Source of the DNA: Pseudanabaena sp. M53BS1SP1A06MG
Lineage (GTDB): Bacteria; Cyanobacteriota; Cyanobacteriia; Pseudanabaenales; Pseudanabaenaceae
Direction of reading: 5' to 3'
DNA: 64,000 nt
NCBI GenBank assembly: GCA_020404105.1
Contig: JADBWH010000036.1
Coordinates: 1 to 64,000 of the forward strand
The notes under the pieces: model-generated
Seen by the model: the letters and a program-made list of their open reading frames with translations, nothing else
Told to the model about the DNA's origin: nothing
Database searches by the model: none
Made by a program: the position numbers and the translations under genes
Shown: positions 63,644-64,000 of the stretch, piece after piece
Numbering within the stretch: the stretch's first letter is position 1
Layout: each line of letters opens with the position of its first letter

Positions 63644-64000
63644 ATGTTCGCTCAGTTTCGCTCTCAATATCCACAGGGGCGCATCCAGACTGAGATGCTC
63701 CCTAAAATAGATGGTCTCCATGCTTTTAGGGCGATTGTGTCTCAGGGTGATGCGATCATGGGGACGGCTACGGCTGTCGATGGAGATCTGGAATTAGCAG
63801 AAGATCGCGCTGTGAAGCGTGCTTTGACGATCGCAGGTATTGCCTTCGATAACGGGTTTGATAGTAACTATAGCAATTATGCAGGGCGATCGCCAATTTT
63901 GACACAGATTTCGCGCGAACCTGCGTCGGTAAATTCTCTGCCCTCTGCCAATTTGAATAACCTAGGCAGTTTAGGAACGGGACATCACACAACGACGCAC
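63644..64000 (+). CDS. hypothetical protein (3' end outside window)
   Basis: From the ATG at 63644 the plus strand is open to the right edge (119 codons): MFAQFRSQYPQGRIQTEMLP, then a segment with LELAEDRAVKRALTIAGIAF. It then becomes Ser/Asn-rich and disordered-looking (SREPASVNSLPSANLNNLGS). The N-terminal 70 residues resemble conserved cyanobacterial proteins that I cannot name with confidence. No further judgement is possible without the C-terminus. Confidence 0.6.
   Translation, partial: MFAQFRSQYPQGRIQTEMLPKIDGLHAFRAIVSQGDAIMGTATAVDGDLELAEDRAVKRALTIAGIAFDNGFDSNYSNYAGRSPILTQISREPASVNSLPSANLNNLGSLGTGHHTTTH

Overview
This is a chromosomal window from a cyanobacterium. The evidence is the set of lineage-typical genes (ndhL, the bicarbonate transporter pair sbtA/sbtB, Ycf51, a CPP1-like protein, cyAbrB, argZ/agrE, type III glutamine synthetase, the phylloquinone-type methyltransferase menG) and the dense GCGATCGC (HIP1) octamers. 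The AT-leaning composition and the many Uma2, DUF29 and Rpn-type genes suggest a Pseudanabaena-like organism; that placement is inference. No rRNA, tRNA or CRISPR array was recognised.

Layout. 0-5.6 kb: TM2-domain protein (cut by the window edge), a retropepsin-like protease, a J-domain protein, a BlaI/M56 regulator-protease pair, and sbtB/sbtA separated by two MITE-like repeats. 5.9-13.2 kb: Uma2 nuclease with a 76-bp tandem duplication of its 3' end, CPP1-like protein, nadE, hisF, an operon of ndhL, a DUF3007 gene and a truncated type IIG-methylase-like protein, and rpsJ. 13.5-24 kb: MBL hydrolase, bioF, ferritin-like protein, thiL, argC, cyAbrB, tatD, cysteine desulfurase, universal stress protein. 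24-33 kb: pnp, NERD nuclease, MlaE permease, D-Ala-D-Ala carboxypeptidase, methyltransferase, ABC ATPase. 33-42 kb: UvrD-like helicase, Rpn-type nuclease, DUF29, then the diversity-generating retroelement (DGR) locus. 42-51 kb: TldD/PmbA, glnN, ilvE, moaA, argZ. 51-64 kb: decayed transposases, alpha-carbonic anhydrase, ycf51, a GAF-GGDEF-EAL protein, menG-rodA-mdh, a GAF/HD-GYP protein, and a gene cut by the right edge.

The most interesting locus is 37.5-42.1 kb. A small EACC1-like gene overlaps, in ATG/stop fashion, a 796-residue protein made of an N-terminal caspase-like protease, three copies of a small helical repeat, a charged coiled coil and a C-terminal FGE-sulfatase (C-type-lectin-fold) domain. 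The last 38 codons of that protein are a DGR variable region. An avd gene, a DGR reverse transcriptase (YVDD, GNLTSQ) and a template repeat follow. Template and variable copies align without gaps over 139 bp, with 17 mismatches, all at template adenines. The inferred system is a protease effector whose C-terminal ligand-binding face is continually rewritten by mutagenic retrohoming.

The window is also rich in small palindromic repeats. Three MITE-like families (104, 91 and about 90 bp) have two, three and two copies. A fourth family keeps its flanks and swaps its central hairpin. There are also three decayed transposases from three different families.
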